Source: Saccharicrinis aurantiacus
Lineage (GTDB): Bacteria > Bacteroidota > Bacteroidia > Bacteroidales > Marinilabiliaceae
DNA: 64,000 nucleotides
Assembly (NCBI RefSeq): GCF_001660705.2
Contig: NZ_LYBV02000034.1
Coordinates: 124,001-188,000, forward strand
Reading direction: 5' to 3'
Shown one piece after another: positions 9,196 to 17,800 of the stretch (position 1 is its first letter; each line of letters opens with the position of its first letter). The notes beneath the pieces are model-generated. The model ran no database searches, had not been told where the DNA came from, and saw nothing but the letters and a program-made list of their open reading frames with translations. Both the position numbers and the translations under genes were made by a program.

Positions 9196-9276
9196 AAACA
9201 TGTTTATTAAAGAGTAATCATACTCTTGACTTTTGTCTAAATTAAACATAGAAAAGTTTAAACAGTTCAATTGAAC
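9196..9276 (-). promoter_or_regulatory. crtB upstream region with three perfect dyads
   Basis: Three perfect inverted repeats lie within 80 bases upstream of crtB: AAACATGTTT (9196-9205), AGAGTA-ATCA-TACTCT (9211-9226) and GTTCAATTGAAC (9265-9276). I see no TAnnTTTG -7 element here, so the promoter may depend on an alternative sigma factor or an activator. Carotenoid operons are often controlled by MerR/CarH-type or ECF-type regulators in other bacteria. None is encoded nearby. Confidence 0.45.
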
Positions 9277-9282
9277 CAATAA

Positions 9283-9318
9283 AAAAAGGCTAGCTGAAAT
9301 AAATCAACTAGCCTTTTT
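9283..9318 (-). terminator. carA terminator
   Basis: Stem AAAAAGGCTAG/CTAGCCTTTTT (9283-9293 with 9308-9318), 11 bp perfect, extended by three more pairs after one mismatch. The run of T lies on the minus-strand 3' side. It starts 20 bases after the carA stop and ahead of the crt promoter region. Confidence 0.88.
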
Positions 9319-9338
9319 ATGCAGTAGAGAAGTAATAA

Positions 9339-10421
9339 TTACTTCTTATAATCTTCTATATTTTTGATAAAATCATCAAATAAAAACTCTGTATCCGTTG
9401 GTCCACTTGATGCTTCAGGGTGGAACTGGGTAGAGAAGAAAGGTTTAGACTTGTGTCTGATACCTTCGTTACTTTTATCATTTACATTGATAAAATATGG
9501 CTCCCAATCATCAGTTAATGAATCATTATCTAAGGCGTAACCATGGTTCTGAGAAGTAATGTAACAACTATCAGTTCCTACTTTAATTACAGGGTGATTA
9601 TGTGCTCTGTGTCCATACTTTAATTTATAAGTCTTTCCACCAGAAGCCATACCTAGTAATTGATTACCTAAACAAATTCCGAAGATAGGTTTACCAATTT
9701 CAATAGCCTTTTTAATATTAGCAATTGTAGCTTCACACATTTCTGGATTACCCGGGCCATTTGACAACATTACACCATCGTAATCTTCTTGTGTAAAATC
9801 ATAATCCCAAGGTACAACAGTAACTGTAGTATCGCGCTTTAATAAACAACGTAGGATATTATGTTTCGCACCAGTATCAACAAGTACTACTTTATTTTTA
9901 CCATTACCGTAAGTCTTCTTTTCGGTAATACTTACTTGTGCTACTAAGTTATCGAAGTTTGGATCGTATTGCTCAATATCAGTATCATCAACTAATATTT
10001 TACCTAACATAGAACCTTTTTCACGTAACACTTTTGTTAAAGCACGTGTATCGATATCAAAAATTCCAGGAATTTCGTTTTTTATCAACCAGTCTCTTAA
10101 AGAGCCTTCTGCATTCCAGTGACTATACTCAAATGAATAGTCTGAAATAATTAAACCTGAAATATGAATCTGATCAGACTCATAAAATTTAGGAATACCA
10201 TTTTCCTCATCGCTTTTAGGCACACCATAATTTCCTATTAAAGGAAAAGTGGATACTAATATTTGTCCTTTGTACGATGGATCGGTTAAACTTTCAGGGT
10301 AACCAGTCATGGCTGTATTAAATACAACTTCACCAGCTATTGATTTATGGTATCCAAACGACTTTCCTTCGAAGACTGTTCCGTCTTCCAGCACTAATTT
10401 AATTTCTTTAATCTCAGGCAT
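9339..10421 (-). CDS. carA: Carbamoyl-phosphate synthase small subunit
   Basis: A 360-residue glutamine amidotransferase subunit that makes ammonia from glutamine for the CarB partner. The N-terminal CPSase small-chain domain is about 1-150. The class I GATase domain has nucleophile C250 in FGICLGNQ and the H334/E336 pair in FHPEAS. It has its own promoter and terminator and lies directly downstream of the gltA terminator. carB is about 15 kb away on the other strand. Carbamoyl phosphate feeds both pyrimidine and arginine synthesis. Confidence 0.96.
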   Translation of the reverse strand: MPEIKEIKLVLEDGTVFEGKSFGYHKSIAGEVVFNTAMTGYPESLTDPSYKGQILVSTFPLIGNYGVPKSDEENGIPKFYESDQIHISGLIISDYSFEYSHWNAEGSLRDWLIKNEIPGIFDIDTRALTKVLREKGSMLGKILVDDTDIEQYDPNFDNLVAQVSITEKKTYGNGKNKVVLVDTGAKHNILRCLLKRDTTVTVVPWDYDFTQEDYDGVMLSNGPGNPEMCEATIANIKKAIEIGKPIFGICLGNQLLGMASGGKTYKLKYGHRAHNHPVIKVGTDSCYITSQNHGYALDNDSLTDDWEPYFINVNDKSNEGIRHKSKPFFSTQFHPEASSGPTDTEFLFDDFIKNIEDYKK

Positions 10422-10438
10422 AAATCCATTATTTATCA

Positions 10439-10507
10439 GAAAAAATGCACCTTATCGAGATACTCGAAAAAATGCACATACTCTTTTACAATTCGGGCGC
10501 AAAGTTA
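10439..10507 (-). promoter_or_regulatory. carA promoter and structured leader
   Basis: A -7 element TAACTTTG (TAnnTTTG type) lies at 10500-10507 on the minus strand. No good TTTG -33 element is seen. The leader holds a 12-base direct repeat GTGCATTTTTTC (minus strand; plus positions 10439-10450 and 10466-10477, 27 bases apart) and the perfect dyad TCGAG-ATA-CTCGA at 10455-10467. The repeats each carry the left half of an ARG-box-like site, but no full site is present. Confidence 0.6.
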
Positions 10508-10591
10508 ATAAATAATTGTTAGCCACACTAATAAATGACATAAAATGCATAATTATTAATACGACTGTATATTTATACAACACCTCGCAAA

Positions 10592-10627
10592 AAAGGCTGT
10601 CTGATGTTTCCCCCACAGACAGCCTTT
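10592..10627 (-). terminator. Terminator of the argR-gltA block
   Basis: A perfect 12-bp stem AAAGGCTGTCTG/CAGACAGCCTTT with a 12-base loop, followed by T residues on the minus strand. It lies 23 bases after the gltA stop, so it ends the transcript that includes argH and gltA. Confidence 0.92.
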
Positions 10628-10650
10628 CATTACCCAATCAACAAAAACAC

Positions 10651-11991
10651 TTATCTCGATTCCAAAGGAAGATAAGTAGAACGATCAATTACACACTTAT
10701 AAGCCGGTCGGATAATACGACGACTAGAGAATGTAACCTCCTCAATACGATGCGCTGCCCAACCAGCGATACGGGCAACAGCAAAAATTGGAGTATATAT
10801 TTCTTTAGGGATTTTTATACATTGGTAAACGAAACCTGAATAAAAATCGACATTTGCACAAATTACTTTCGCATTTTCTCCTTTAAACTGATAGAATACT
10901 TCAGGAGCCAACTCCTCAATTAATTCATACAATTTAAATTCATCCATTCTATCTTTTTCAGCTGCTAACTCTCGCGCTTTTTCTTTTAATAAAACAGCTC
11001 GTGGATCAGACAAGGTATAAATAGCATGGCCTATACCATATATTTTTCCTGTTTTATCAAATGCTTGCTTATTAAGCATTTTTAAAAGATATTCTGTTAC
11101 TTCTTTTTTATCACCCCAATCTTTAACGTTTTCCTTGATATTATCCATCATATCAATAACCTTAAGATTAGCACCACCATGTAAACCTCCTTTTAGAGAT
11201 CCTAGAGCTGAAGCAATCGCTGAATAAGTATCTGTTTGAGCAGAACTCACCAAACGAGTAGTAAATGTAGAGTTATTACCTCCACCATGTTCAGCATGAA
11301 TAACTAAAGAAAGGTCTAATAAATCAGCCTCAAGCTTAGTGTAATCATTACCCTTAAGCATATACAAGAAATTCTCGGCTAAGCTTAAATCTTTTTGTGG
11401 GTGGCGAATGATTAATGACTTACGTTGGAAAGAATGACGCATTCCGTAGTATGCATAGGCTACAATCACAGGGAACTTAGCTATTAAACTCACTGCTTGT
11501 TTAATTAGATTAACCTCGTCAAAATTCTCAGCTTCCTCATCGGCAGCATATAAACCTAATACTGAACGAGCCAACATATTCATTACATCACGACCTCTGA
11601 GAGATAGTATCATGTTTTTTGAAAAGAATGGAGGTAACTCACTTTCTTCACCTAGTAGATCATTAAATGCACTAAGTTCATCAGCATTTGGCAATTGACC
11701 AGTTAAAAGAAGATATGCAGTTTCTTCGAAACCATGACGCCCTGCAGACATGAAACCATTAGCTAAATCCTTCAACTCATATCCACGGTAGTACAATTCT
11801 CCCTCACGAGGAACTAAGGCACCGTCTTTTTTATCGTATCCGACAACATTTCCGATATGGGTTAATCCAACCAATACACCAGAGAAATCGTCATTACGCA
11901 AACCTCTCTTCACTCCATATTCGTTAAAAAGTTGTTTGGGGATTTCACATGATTGTACAGCCTTCTTAGCTAAGTTTTCCAATAACGTCAT
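10651..11991 (-). CDS. gltA: Citrate synthase
   Basis: A 446-residue enzyme of the citrate/2-methylcitrate synthase family. The catalytic residues are visible: H271 (LHGGAN), H322 (GIGHAIY) and D382 (NVDFYSG). HAEHGGGNNSTFTTR at 232-246 matches the substrate-binding region. It condenses acetyl-CoA and oxaloacetate, and methylcitrate activity cannot be ruled out from sequence. It starts 11 bases after the argH stop and ends at a strong terminator, so it looks like the last gene of the arginine block. That fits supply of 2-oxoglutarate and glutamate as arginine and proline precursors. Confidence 0.93.
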   Translation of the reverse strand: MTLLENLAKKAVQSCEIPKQLFNEYGVKRGLRNDDFSGVLVGLTHIGNVVGYDKKDGALVPREGELYYRGYELKDLANGFMSAGRHGFEETAYLLLTGQLPNADELSAFNDLLGEESELPPFFSKNMILSLRGRDVMNMLARSVLGLYAADEEAENFDEVNLIKQAVSLIAKFPVIVAYAYYGMRHSFQRKSLIIRHPQKDLSLAENFLYMLKGNDYTKLEADLLDLSLVIHAEHGGGNNSTFTTRLVSSAQTDTYSAIASALGSLKGGLHGGANLKVIDMMDNIKENVKDWGDKKEVTEYLLKMLNKQAFDKTGKIYGIGHAIYTLSDPRAVLLKEKARELAAEKDRMDEFKLYELIEELAPEVFYQFKGENAKVICANVDFYSGFVYQCIKIPKEIYTPIFAVARIAGWAAHRIEEVTFSSRRIIRPAYKCVIDRSTYLPLESR

Positions 11992-12002
11992 ATATTCTTT
12001 TT

Positions 12003-13334
12003 CTAATTAATAAGTACTTCAATGGCTTTCTGAACTTTATCCATATTAAAGGATTGAATTAAGCCATCCATCTTTTGTTTTATCTCACTGGTGCATAAAT
12101 TACCAATGGAACCTTCGTGGGAATGATTCACCTCGATACTCGGTTCGAATTTTCCTTCCTCAATTTGTGCACCCACTTGCTTATAAGCATCTCTAAATGG
12201 AACACCTTGAAGAACTAATTTATTTACCTCTTCTACACTAAATGCGTACTTGTAAATATCATTACTAAGTACATCTTTACTAATAGTCATATTCTCAACG
12301 GCAAAAGTTGCCAAATCTAAACAACTGATTAAGTCATCGAATACAGGTAAAAAAGTTTCCTTAATTAACTGTAGATCTCTGAAATAACCCGATGGTAAAT
12401 TTCCGACAATAAGACCTATTTGTTCTGGCAAAGCTTGAATTACATTACACTTTGCTCTAATTAATTCAAATACATCTGGATTTTTCTTATGTGGCATAAT
12501 ACTCGATCCGGTGGTTAATTCTCCCGGTAGGGTTAAAAAACCAAAATTTTGGCTCATGTATAAGCAAGAGTCCATAGCAAATTTACCAACAGTACTAGCT
12601 ACAGAACTTAAGGCCATTGCCACGTTCTTTTCTGTTTTACCACGACCCATTTGCGCATAAACTACATTGTAGTTCATATTGTCAAATCCTAGTAAATCAG
12701 TTGTTAATTGTCTGTTTAAAGGAAATGAACTTCCGTATCCAGCAGCAGCACCTAATGGATTTTGATTTGACATTTTCCAGGCGGCATTTAACATCATCAT
12801 ATCATCAGTAAGGCTTTCGGCATAAGCACCAAACCATAATCCAAATGATGAAGGCATTGCTACCTGTAAATGAGTATATCCAGGAATTAAAACTTCCTTA
12901 TATTTTTCGCTTTGTGTTTGCAGTGCAGTAAAGAAATCGTTTACCGAAGCAACCACTTCTTGCAATTTATTTCTCACAAATAATTTAAGGTCGAGTAGCA
13001 CCTGATCGTTACGTGAACGTCCGCTGTGTACTTTTTTACCAACATCACCTAACTCAGCGGTTAGTAACATTTCAACCTGCGAATGCACATCTTCAACACC
13101 ATCCTCAATTACAAACTCTCCTTCTATAGCCTTTTTATACAAAGCTTTTAGTGCCTCTAATAATTGTGCTAACTCATCCTTCTCTAGTAAACCAACAGAT
13201 TCGAGCATAGTAATGTGAGCCATAGTACCTAATATATCAAACGGTGCTAAATAAAGATCCATTTCACGATCTTTTCCCACAGTAAAAGCCTCAACCTTAT
13301 CGTTTACTTTAATTCCTTTATCCCAAAGTTTCAT
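12003..13334 (-). CDS. argH: Argininosuccinate lyase
   Basis: A 443-residue member of the fumarase/aspartase superfamily. It has SGRSRND (104-110), the TH pair (154-155) and the signature GSSIMPHKKNP (276-286) with the catalytic serine loop. It splits argininosuccinate into arginine and fumarate. It has its own good promoter 115 bases upstream. gltA follows closely. Confidence 0.96.
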   Translation of the reverse strand: MKLWDKGIKVNDKVEAFTVGKDREMDLYLAPFDILGTMAHITMLESVGLLEKDELAQLLEALKALYKKAIEGEFVIEDGVEDVHSQVEMLLTAELGDVGKKVHSGRSRNDQVLLDLKLFVRNKLQEVVASVNDFFTALQTQSEKYKEVLIPGYTHLQVAMPSSFGLWFGAYAESLTDDMMMLNAAWKMSNQNPLGAAAGYGSSFPLNRQLTTDLLGFDNMNYNVVYAQMGRGKTEKNVAMALSSVASTVGKFAMDSCLYMSQNFGFLTLPGELTTGSSIMPHKKNPDVFELIRAKCNVIQALPEQIGLIVGNLPSGYFRDLQLIKETFLPVFDDLISCLDLATFAVENMTISKDVLSNDIYKYAFSVEEVNKLVLQGVPFRDAYKQVGAQIEEGKFEPSIEVNHSHEGSIGNLCTSEIKQKMDGLIQSFNMDKVQKAIEVLIN

Positions 13335-13350
13335 GTTAATTACATAAAGA

Positions 13351-13480
13351 AGTGTAGATTTAAAACTCTACACTGTTAAGTATTTGAGCTCCAAAATGGT
13401 GTAGATTACAGAATGTTAATGCAAATACTCTAAACCTTATAATTGAAGCAAATATATGTTTTTAAACTTATAATTTCAAA
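13351..13480 (-). promoter_or_regulatory. argH promoter, ARG-box-like site and leader hairpin
   Basis: On the minus strand a TTTG -33 element (13477-13480) is followed after 20 bases by the -7 element TATATTTG (13449-13456), a close match to the Bacteroidota promoter. Downstream is TGCATTAACATTCT (13410-13423), matching TGnATwwwwATnCA except for one W position and the final base, so a candidate ArgR site. A hairpin AGTGTAGA/TCTACACT (13351-13374) sits just before the start codon. The 180-base gap to argE' holds nothing else. Confidence 0.65.
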
Positions 13481-13516
13481 TTAATCATTCCGAAATGATG
13501 ATAATTATCACATTTT

Positions 13517-14590
13517 TTAACTTCTTATGTTTAGATTATTAAGCATCTCGTAATAAAGATGAATTCCCTCTTTAATTTCATCCAATTTAATATACTCATC
13601 AGCAGTATGTGAACGCGCAGAATCTCCAGGTCCCATCTTCAATGTTGTAAAACTCATAACAGCCTGATCTGATGTTGTAGGCGATCCATAATATTCTCTT
13701 CCCAATTCGATACCACGTTTTACCACCGGATGTTCTAATGGAATATACGAACTATTTAATCGAGTGCTTCGAGGAACAGCATCACATTTAACCTGTGCTT
13801 GTATCAACTTAGCAGCTTCTTTATTAGAATACTTTTCGTTTAGCCTAACGTCAACTACGAAAGAGCAAGTATCAGGCACTACATTATGTTGAGAACCAGC
13901 ATTAACTTGAGTAACGCTCATTTTCACAGGTCCAAACAAATCAGAAACCTCAGGAAACTGATACGTACGAAACCACTCAATATCAGCTAAAGCTTCATAG
14001 ATTGCATTAAGTCCCTCATTACGTGCAGCATGACCTGCTTTTCCTTTGGCCGTACAATCTAGAACCATTAAACCTTTTTCGGCAACAGCCATCTGCATTA
14101 AAGTAGGCTCTCCTATAATTCCTAGATCAATATTTCCTAATTCATCTAATATAGAACTTACTCCATTTATACCCGATATTTCTTCTTCGGCAGTGGCAGC
14201 AAATACCAAATTAAATGGCTGTTCGCTTTTTGACAATAATAAGAATGTAGCCATCAGTGAAACCAATGGTCCTCCGGCATCGTTACTCCCTAAACCATAA
14301 AGAACTCCATTTTCAACAGTTGGAGAAAACGGCTCGTAAGTCCATTTTGAAGATGCTTTTACAGTATCTAAATGCGAGTTTAGCAGCAAAACAGGTTTGC
14401 TTGGATCTTTCTGACCCGACCACACCCATACATTATTTCCTTTACGATTTACATCAAGGCCTTTTGATTGAAGGTAAGATTGCATTGCATCTGCAGCATC
14501 CTCCTCCTCTCTACTTAAAGACTTAATTGAAATCAATTGCTTTAATAATGCAACTGCTTCATCGTATTCTTGCTGATATTCAATCATCAT
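13517..14590 (-). CDS. argE: M20-family deacylase, probable N-succinylcitrulline/ornithine desuccinylase
   Basis: A 357-residue M20 metallopeptidase-fold enzyme. Metal ligands and catalytic residues are visible: H73 and D75 (SHLDT), D104 (GSNDAGGP) and the E136/E137 pair (TAEEEISG). The genes on either side are argB and argH. Because the transcarbamylase here is the succinyl-type, the natural substrate is probably N-succinyl-L-citrulline. That is inference from the pathway. The argB stop and this ATG share one base (TAATG), so translation is probably coupled. A second ATG directly follows the first. Confidence 0.85.
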   Translation of the reverse strand: MMIEYQQEYDEAVALLKQLISIKSLSREEEDAADAMQSYLQSKGLDVNRKGNNVWVWSGQKDPSKPVLLLNSHLDTVKASSKWTYEPFSPTVENGVLYGLGSNDAGGPLVSLMATFLLLSKSEQPFNLVFAATAEEEISGINGVSSILDELGNIDLGIIGEPTLMQMAVAEKGLMVLDCTAKGKAGHAARNEGLNAIYEALADIEWFRTYQFPEVSDLFGPVKMSVTQVNAGSQHNVVPDTCSFVVDVRLNEKYSNKEAAKLIQAQVKCDAVPRSTRLNSSYIPLEHPVVKRGIELGREYYGSPTTSDQAVMSFTTLKMGPGDSARSHTADEYIKLDEIKEGIHLYYEMLNNLNIRS

Positions 14591-15366
14591 TAATTACTTA
14601 AAATTGTTCCTGAGCCATCATTAGAAGCAATCCCCTGTGTATTGGTAATAATAACTTTAGCAACACCTTTACTTAGGGCTGCAAAACCATTATCCAATTT
14701 AGGAATCATACCTTCGTTAATAACTCCCGACTGCTGATATTCTTTAAACAAATCTTTTGTTAGATTAGAAATAACAGCATCATCGTCATTCGGATTGCTA
14801 AGTACGCCCTTTTTCTCGAAACAGTACATTAAGCTAACATTAAAAAATGGTGCTAATGCTGATGCCAAAGATGATGCCATGGTATCGGCATTGGTATTCA
14901 GCATATTTCCTTGTCCATCATGTGTTAAAGGTGCAATAACGGGAACAACATTCTGATTTAATAAAGCTGTTAATTCTTCTACCTGAACAGATTCAACATC
15001 GCCTACAAAACCATAGTCAATATCCTTTACTGGACGTTTTTTAGCTTTTATTAGGTTTAAATCTGCTCCGGTTAAACCAATCGCATTAGCGCCATTGGCT
15101 TGTAGTGAGGCAACAATTTTTTTGTTTACCAAACCACCGTAAACCATTGTAACCACATCTAAAGTTTCAGCATCTGTAATTCGGCGGCCTTCAACCATTT
15201 TAGTTTCAACACCCAACTTCTCTGCAATTTTAGTAGCTGAACGTCCTCCACCATGAACCAAAATTTTTAATCCTGGTATTTTCACAAAATCGCTTAATAA
15301 TTCACTTAAAGATTCAGGAGTCTCAACAACTTTTCCTCCAACCTTAACGATGGTTATATTTTGCAT
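14590..15366 (-). CDS. argB: N-acylglutamate kinase (acetyl/succinyl)
   Basis: An amino acid kinase family protein of 258 residues from the start chosen at 15364-15366 (MQNITIVKVGGKVVE). A longer reading from 15393 runs into the strong hairpin at 15383-15434, so I reject it. The motifs KVGGK (8-12) and HGGGRSATKIAEKLG (38-52) are typical of N-acetylglutamate kinase. It phosphorylates the N-acyl-glutamate gamma-carboxylate. In this pathway the acyl group is probably succinyl. Confidence 0.92.
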   Translation of the reverse strand: MQNITIVKVGGKVVETPESLSELLSDFVKIPGLKILVHGGGRSATKIAEKLGVETKMVEGRRITDAETLDVVTMVYGGLVNKKIVASLQANGANAIGLTGADLNLIKAKKRPVKDIDYGFVGDVESVQVEELTALLNQNVVPVIAPLTHDGQGNMLNTNADTMASSLASALAPFFNVSLMYCFEKKGVLSNPNDDDAVISNLTKDLFKEYQQSGVINEGMIPKLDNGFAALSKGVAKVIITNTQGIASNDGSGTILSN

Positions 15367-15382
15367 TTTATATAAAAAAGTT

Positions 15383-15434
15383 TTAGGCATCATTGTTTAC
15401 AAGAGATATATCGCTTGCAAACAATGATGCCTAA
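15383..15434 (-). terminator. Strong hairpin between argF' and argB
   Basis: A perfect 16-bp stem TTAGGCATCATTGTTT/AAACAATGATGCCTAA (15383-15398 with 15419-15434) with a 20-base loop. On the minus strand six T residues follow a few bases later, just before the argB start at 15366. It is strong enough to be an internal terminator, an attenuator or an RNA stability element inside the arginine block. Confidence 0.75.
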
Positions 15435-15445
15435 ATTGTTAGTAA

Positions 15446-16396
15446 TTATTTTAAAGATTCAAGCATACGCTTGATTACAGTTTGAGCGGATACTACTCTA
15501 TTGGCAGCCTCTTGAATAACCAAAGAATTTTCGCTTTCAATAACACCATCAGTAACAATCATATTACGGCGAACCGGAAGACAGTGCATGAATTTACCAT
15601 TGTTGGTTAACGCCATTTTTTCCTCGTCTACAGTCCAATCTTTATCCTCAGAAAGAACTTTGCCATAATCTGAAAACGACGACCAGTTTTTAGCATATAC
15701 AAAGTCAGCACCTTCAAATGCTTTACGCTGATCATATTCAACCGTAACACCTTCTGTAAATTCATCAGATAACTCATAACCTTTTGGATGTGTTACTACA
15801 AATTCTACATCAGCTTCTTTCATCCACTCGGTAAACGAGTTGGCTACTGCCTGAGGTAATGCACGTGGGTGCGGTGCCCAAGTTAAAACAACCTTTGGAC
15901 GGTCAACTGTTTTATGCTCTTCAATGGTTACTAAATCAGCAAATGATTGAAGCGGATGACGCGTAGCTGACTCTAAACTGATAACAGGCACACCTGAATA
16001 TTGAATAAATTGGTTGATGATCTTTTCTGAATAATCATCTTCTTTATTCTCAAAAGTAGCAAACGAACGAACCCCTATTAAATCGCAATACTGACCAATA
16101 ACAGGCACAGCTTCTTTGATGTGCTCAGGTTTATCACCATCCATAATTACGCCTTGCTCTGTTTCTAGTTTCCAAGCACCATTATTGATATCTAAAACCA
16201 TCACATTCATTCCCATATTCATTGCTGCTTTTTGGGTACTTAAACGCGTACGCAAACTTGAGTTAAAAAATACTAAAATGATGGTTTTATTTTTCCCTAA
16301 CTCCTGAAAAGCATAAGGATTCTTTTTTACTTCGAAGGCATCTTTTAAAGCTTGCTTTAAATCGCCAATATCATCTACTTTTAAAAATCTTTTCAT
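15446..16396 (-). CDS. argF': N-succinyl-L-ornithine carbamoyltransferase
   Basis: A 316-residue transcarbamylase from the start chosen at 16394-16396 (MKRFLKVDDIGD). It has SLRTR (47-51), HPLQ and HCLPVRRN. Unlike ordinary ornithine carbamoyltransferase it carries the AWKLE segment (74-78) and Pro90 in DGDKPEHI. In the Bacteroides fragilis enzyme Pro90 selects N-succinylornithine, and the Xanthomonas acetylornithine enzyme has Glu at this place (Glu92). It transfers the carbamoyl group to N-succinylornithine to give N-succinylcitrulline. It lies between proA and argB. Confidence 0.93.
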   Translation of the reverse strand: MKRFLKVDDIGDLKQALKDAFEVKKNPYAFQELGKNKTIILVFFNSSLRTRLSTQKAAMNMGMNVMVLDINNGAWKLETEQGVIMDGDKPEHIKEAVPVIGQYCDLIGVRSFATFENKEDDYSEKIINQFIQYSGVPVISLESATRHPLQSFADLVTIEEHKTVDRPKVVLTWAPHPRALPQAVANSFTEWMKEADVEFVVTHPKGYELSDEFTEGVTVEYDQRKAFEGADFVYAKNWSSFSDYGKVLSEDKDWTVDEEKMALTNNGKFMHCLPVRRNMIVTDGVIESENSLVIQEAANRVVSAQTVIKRMLESLK

Positions 16397-16409
16397 TTCT
16401 TTTAAATAT

Positions 16410-16460
16410 AGTATCAAGATTCAAGTATCAAGACATAAGATTTATTTACAAAACGTAAAT
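16410..16460 (-). repeat. Short tandem repeat and dyad in the argF' leader
   Basis: AGTATCAAGA occurs twice with a 14-base period (16410-16419 and 16424-16433). A perfect dyad ATTTAC-AAAAC-GTAAAT lies at 16444-16460. The 129-base gap between proA and argF' contains no clear TAnnTTTG promoter. Confidence 0.5.
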
Positions 16461-16525
16461 ATCGTATACCTATTTTTAAAATTAAATCATGATGATTTTA
16501 CACCTACAAAATTCAATGCTAATAC

Positions 16526-17770
16526 TTATGCTCTAGTATGACCATCACCCGTTACCAACCACTTATAACTTGTTAACTCGCGCAAAGCCATTGGTCCGCG
16601 TGCATGTAACTTTTGTGTGCTGATACCAATCTCGGCACCTAAACCAAATTGAGCACCATCGGTATAGGCCGTGGAAGCATTTGCATATACTGCAGCTGCA
16701 TCAACCTCATTAAAAAACTGAGTTATTACTGTTGCATCTTCTGCAATAATAGCTTCACTATGCTTTGAACTAAACTTATATATATGATCCAATGCCTCAT
16801 CAATATCAGACACGGTTTTTATAGACATTTTGTGCGCCAGGAATTCAGTTCCGTATGACTCTTCATCTGCTTTTTGAAGTAATTGGGTTGGATAATCTCC
16901 TGCAGCTTCAAAAGCATCCTCATCCGCAAAAACTTCAACATCAAATGCCTTCATTGGAGCTAATATTTGAGGCAAAAGAGATAGTTTGTCCTTATGAATA
17001 ACCAAACAATCTAATGCATTACACACACTAACCCTTCTTGTTTTGGCGTTTACAACCACATCAATGGCTTTTTTATCATCAGCAGAAGCATCTACATAAG
17101 TGTGTACAATACCCGCACCTGTTTCAATTACAGGTATATTGGCATTTTCACGAACTGAATTGATTAATCCCTGCGATCCACGTGGTATCAATATATCAAC
17201 ATAACCAATAGCATTCATTAGCTCCGTGGCTGCTGAACGATCGGGAGGCAATAATTGCAATACCTCTGAATTAAAACCTTTTGCTTTCAGCACACCATGG
17301 ATTAAAGAAACAATTGCTTTGTTTGAATACTCGGCATCGCTACTTCCCTTTAACACACAAGCATTTCCGGATTGCATACATAGTGCAAAAACATCAAATG
17401 TAACATTTGGACGCGCCTCGTATATTACGCCTATTACACCTAAAGGCACACGAACCTTTTTTAGTTTTAGTCCGTTATCCAATGTTTTTTCTTCGAGAAC
17501 CTCGCTAATTGGAAAAGGTAGCTGTGCTACATTTCGCATTTCTCCGGCGATCCCCTCAATTCTATCTTTGGTTAATTTTAACCTATCGTACTTGGGATCA
17601 TTAGAATCCATTCTATCCAAGTCTTTCTTATTTTCTATTAAAAGACTTTCAATATTCTTTTCAGCTTCATCGGCAACGGCATTTAATAAGTCAACGATAT
17701 CGGCTTTTTTAACTTGAGACATGCTGCGAGCAGCCTCTTTTACATTCTGAAATTGAGATAGACACTTCAT
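16526..17770 (-). CDS. proA: Gamma-glutamyl phosphate reductase
   Basis: A 414-residue aldehyde dehydrogenase-fold enzyme. The catalytic cysteine is C250 in NAKTRRVSVCNALD and the segment VIYEARPNVT (115-124) is characteristic. It reduces gamma-glutamyl phosphate to the semialdehyde in proline synthesis, using NADPH. It follows proB by 30 bases, so the proline genes form a sub-cluster (proC-proB-proA) inside the arginine block. Confidence 0.96.
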   Translation of the reverse strand: MKCLSQFQNVKEAARSMSQVKKADIVDLLNAVADEAEKNIESLLIENKKDLDRMDSNDPKYDRLKLTKDRIEGIAGEMRNVAQLPFPISEVLEEKTLDNGLKLKKVRVPLGVIGVIYEARPNVTFDVFALCMQSGNACVLKGSSDAEYSNKAIVSLIHGVLKAKGFNSEVLQLLPPDRSAATELMNAIGYVDILIPRGSQGLINSVRENANIPVIETGAGIVHTYVDASADDKKAIDVVVNAKTRRVSVCNALDCLVIHKDKLSLLPQILAPMKAFDVEVFADEDAFEAAGDYPTQLLQKADEESYGTEFLAHKMSIKTVSDIDEALDHIYKFSSKHSEAIIAEDATVITQFFNEVDAAAVYANASTAYTDGAQFGLGAEIGISTQKLHARGPMALRELTSYKWLVTGDGHTRA

Positions 17771-17800
17771 ATTTCTAATTTTTCAAGTTTCGATTTTAAA

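Noticed and set aside
15367-15393. Extended N-terminus for argB
   Set aside because: It overlaps the 16-bp hairpin and is not like the family. MQNITIVKVGGK is the usual start.
15446-16396. Ordinary ornithine carbamoyltransferase
   Set aside because: The AWKLE segment and Pro90 differ from ornithine carbamoyltransferase and match the succinylornithine enzyme.
17226-17717. 163-residue frame antisense to proA
   Set aside because: Composition is that of reversed proA codons, and it has no domain or promoter. proA is complete.
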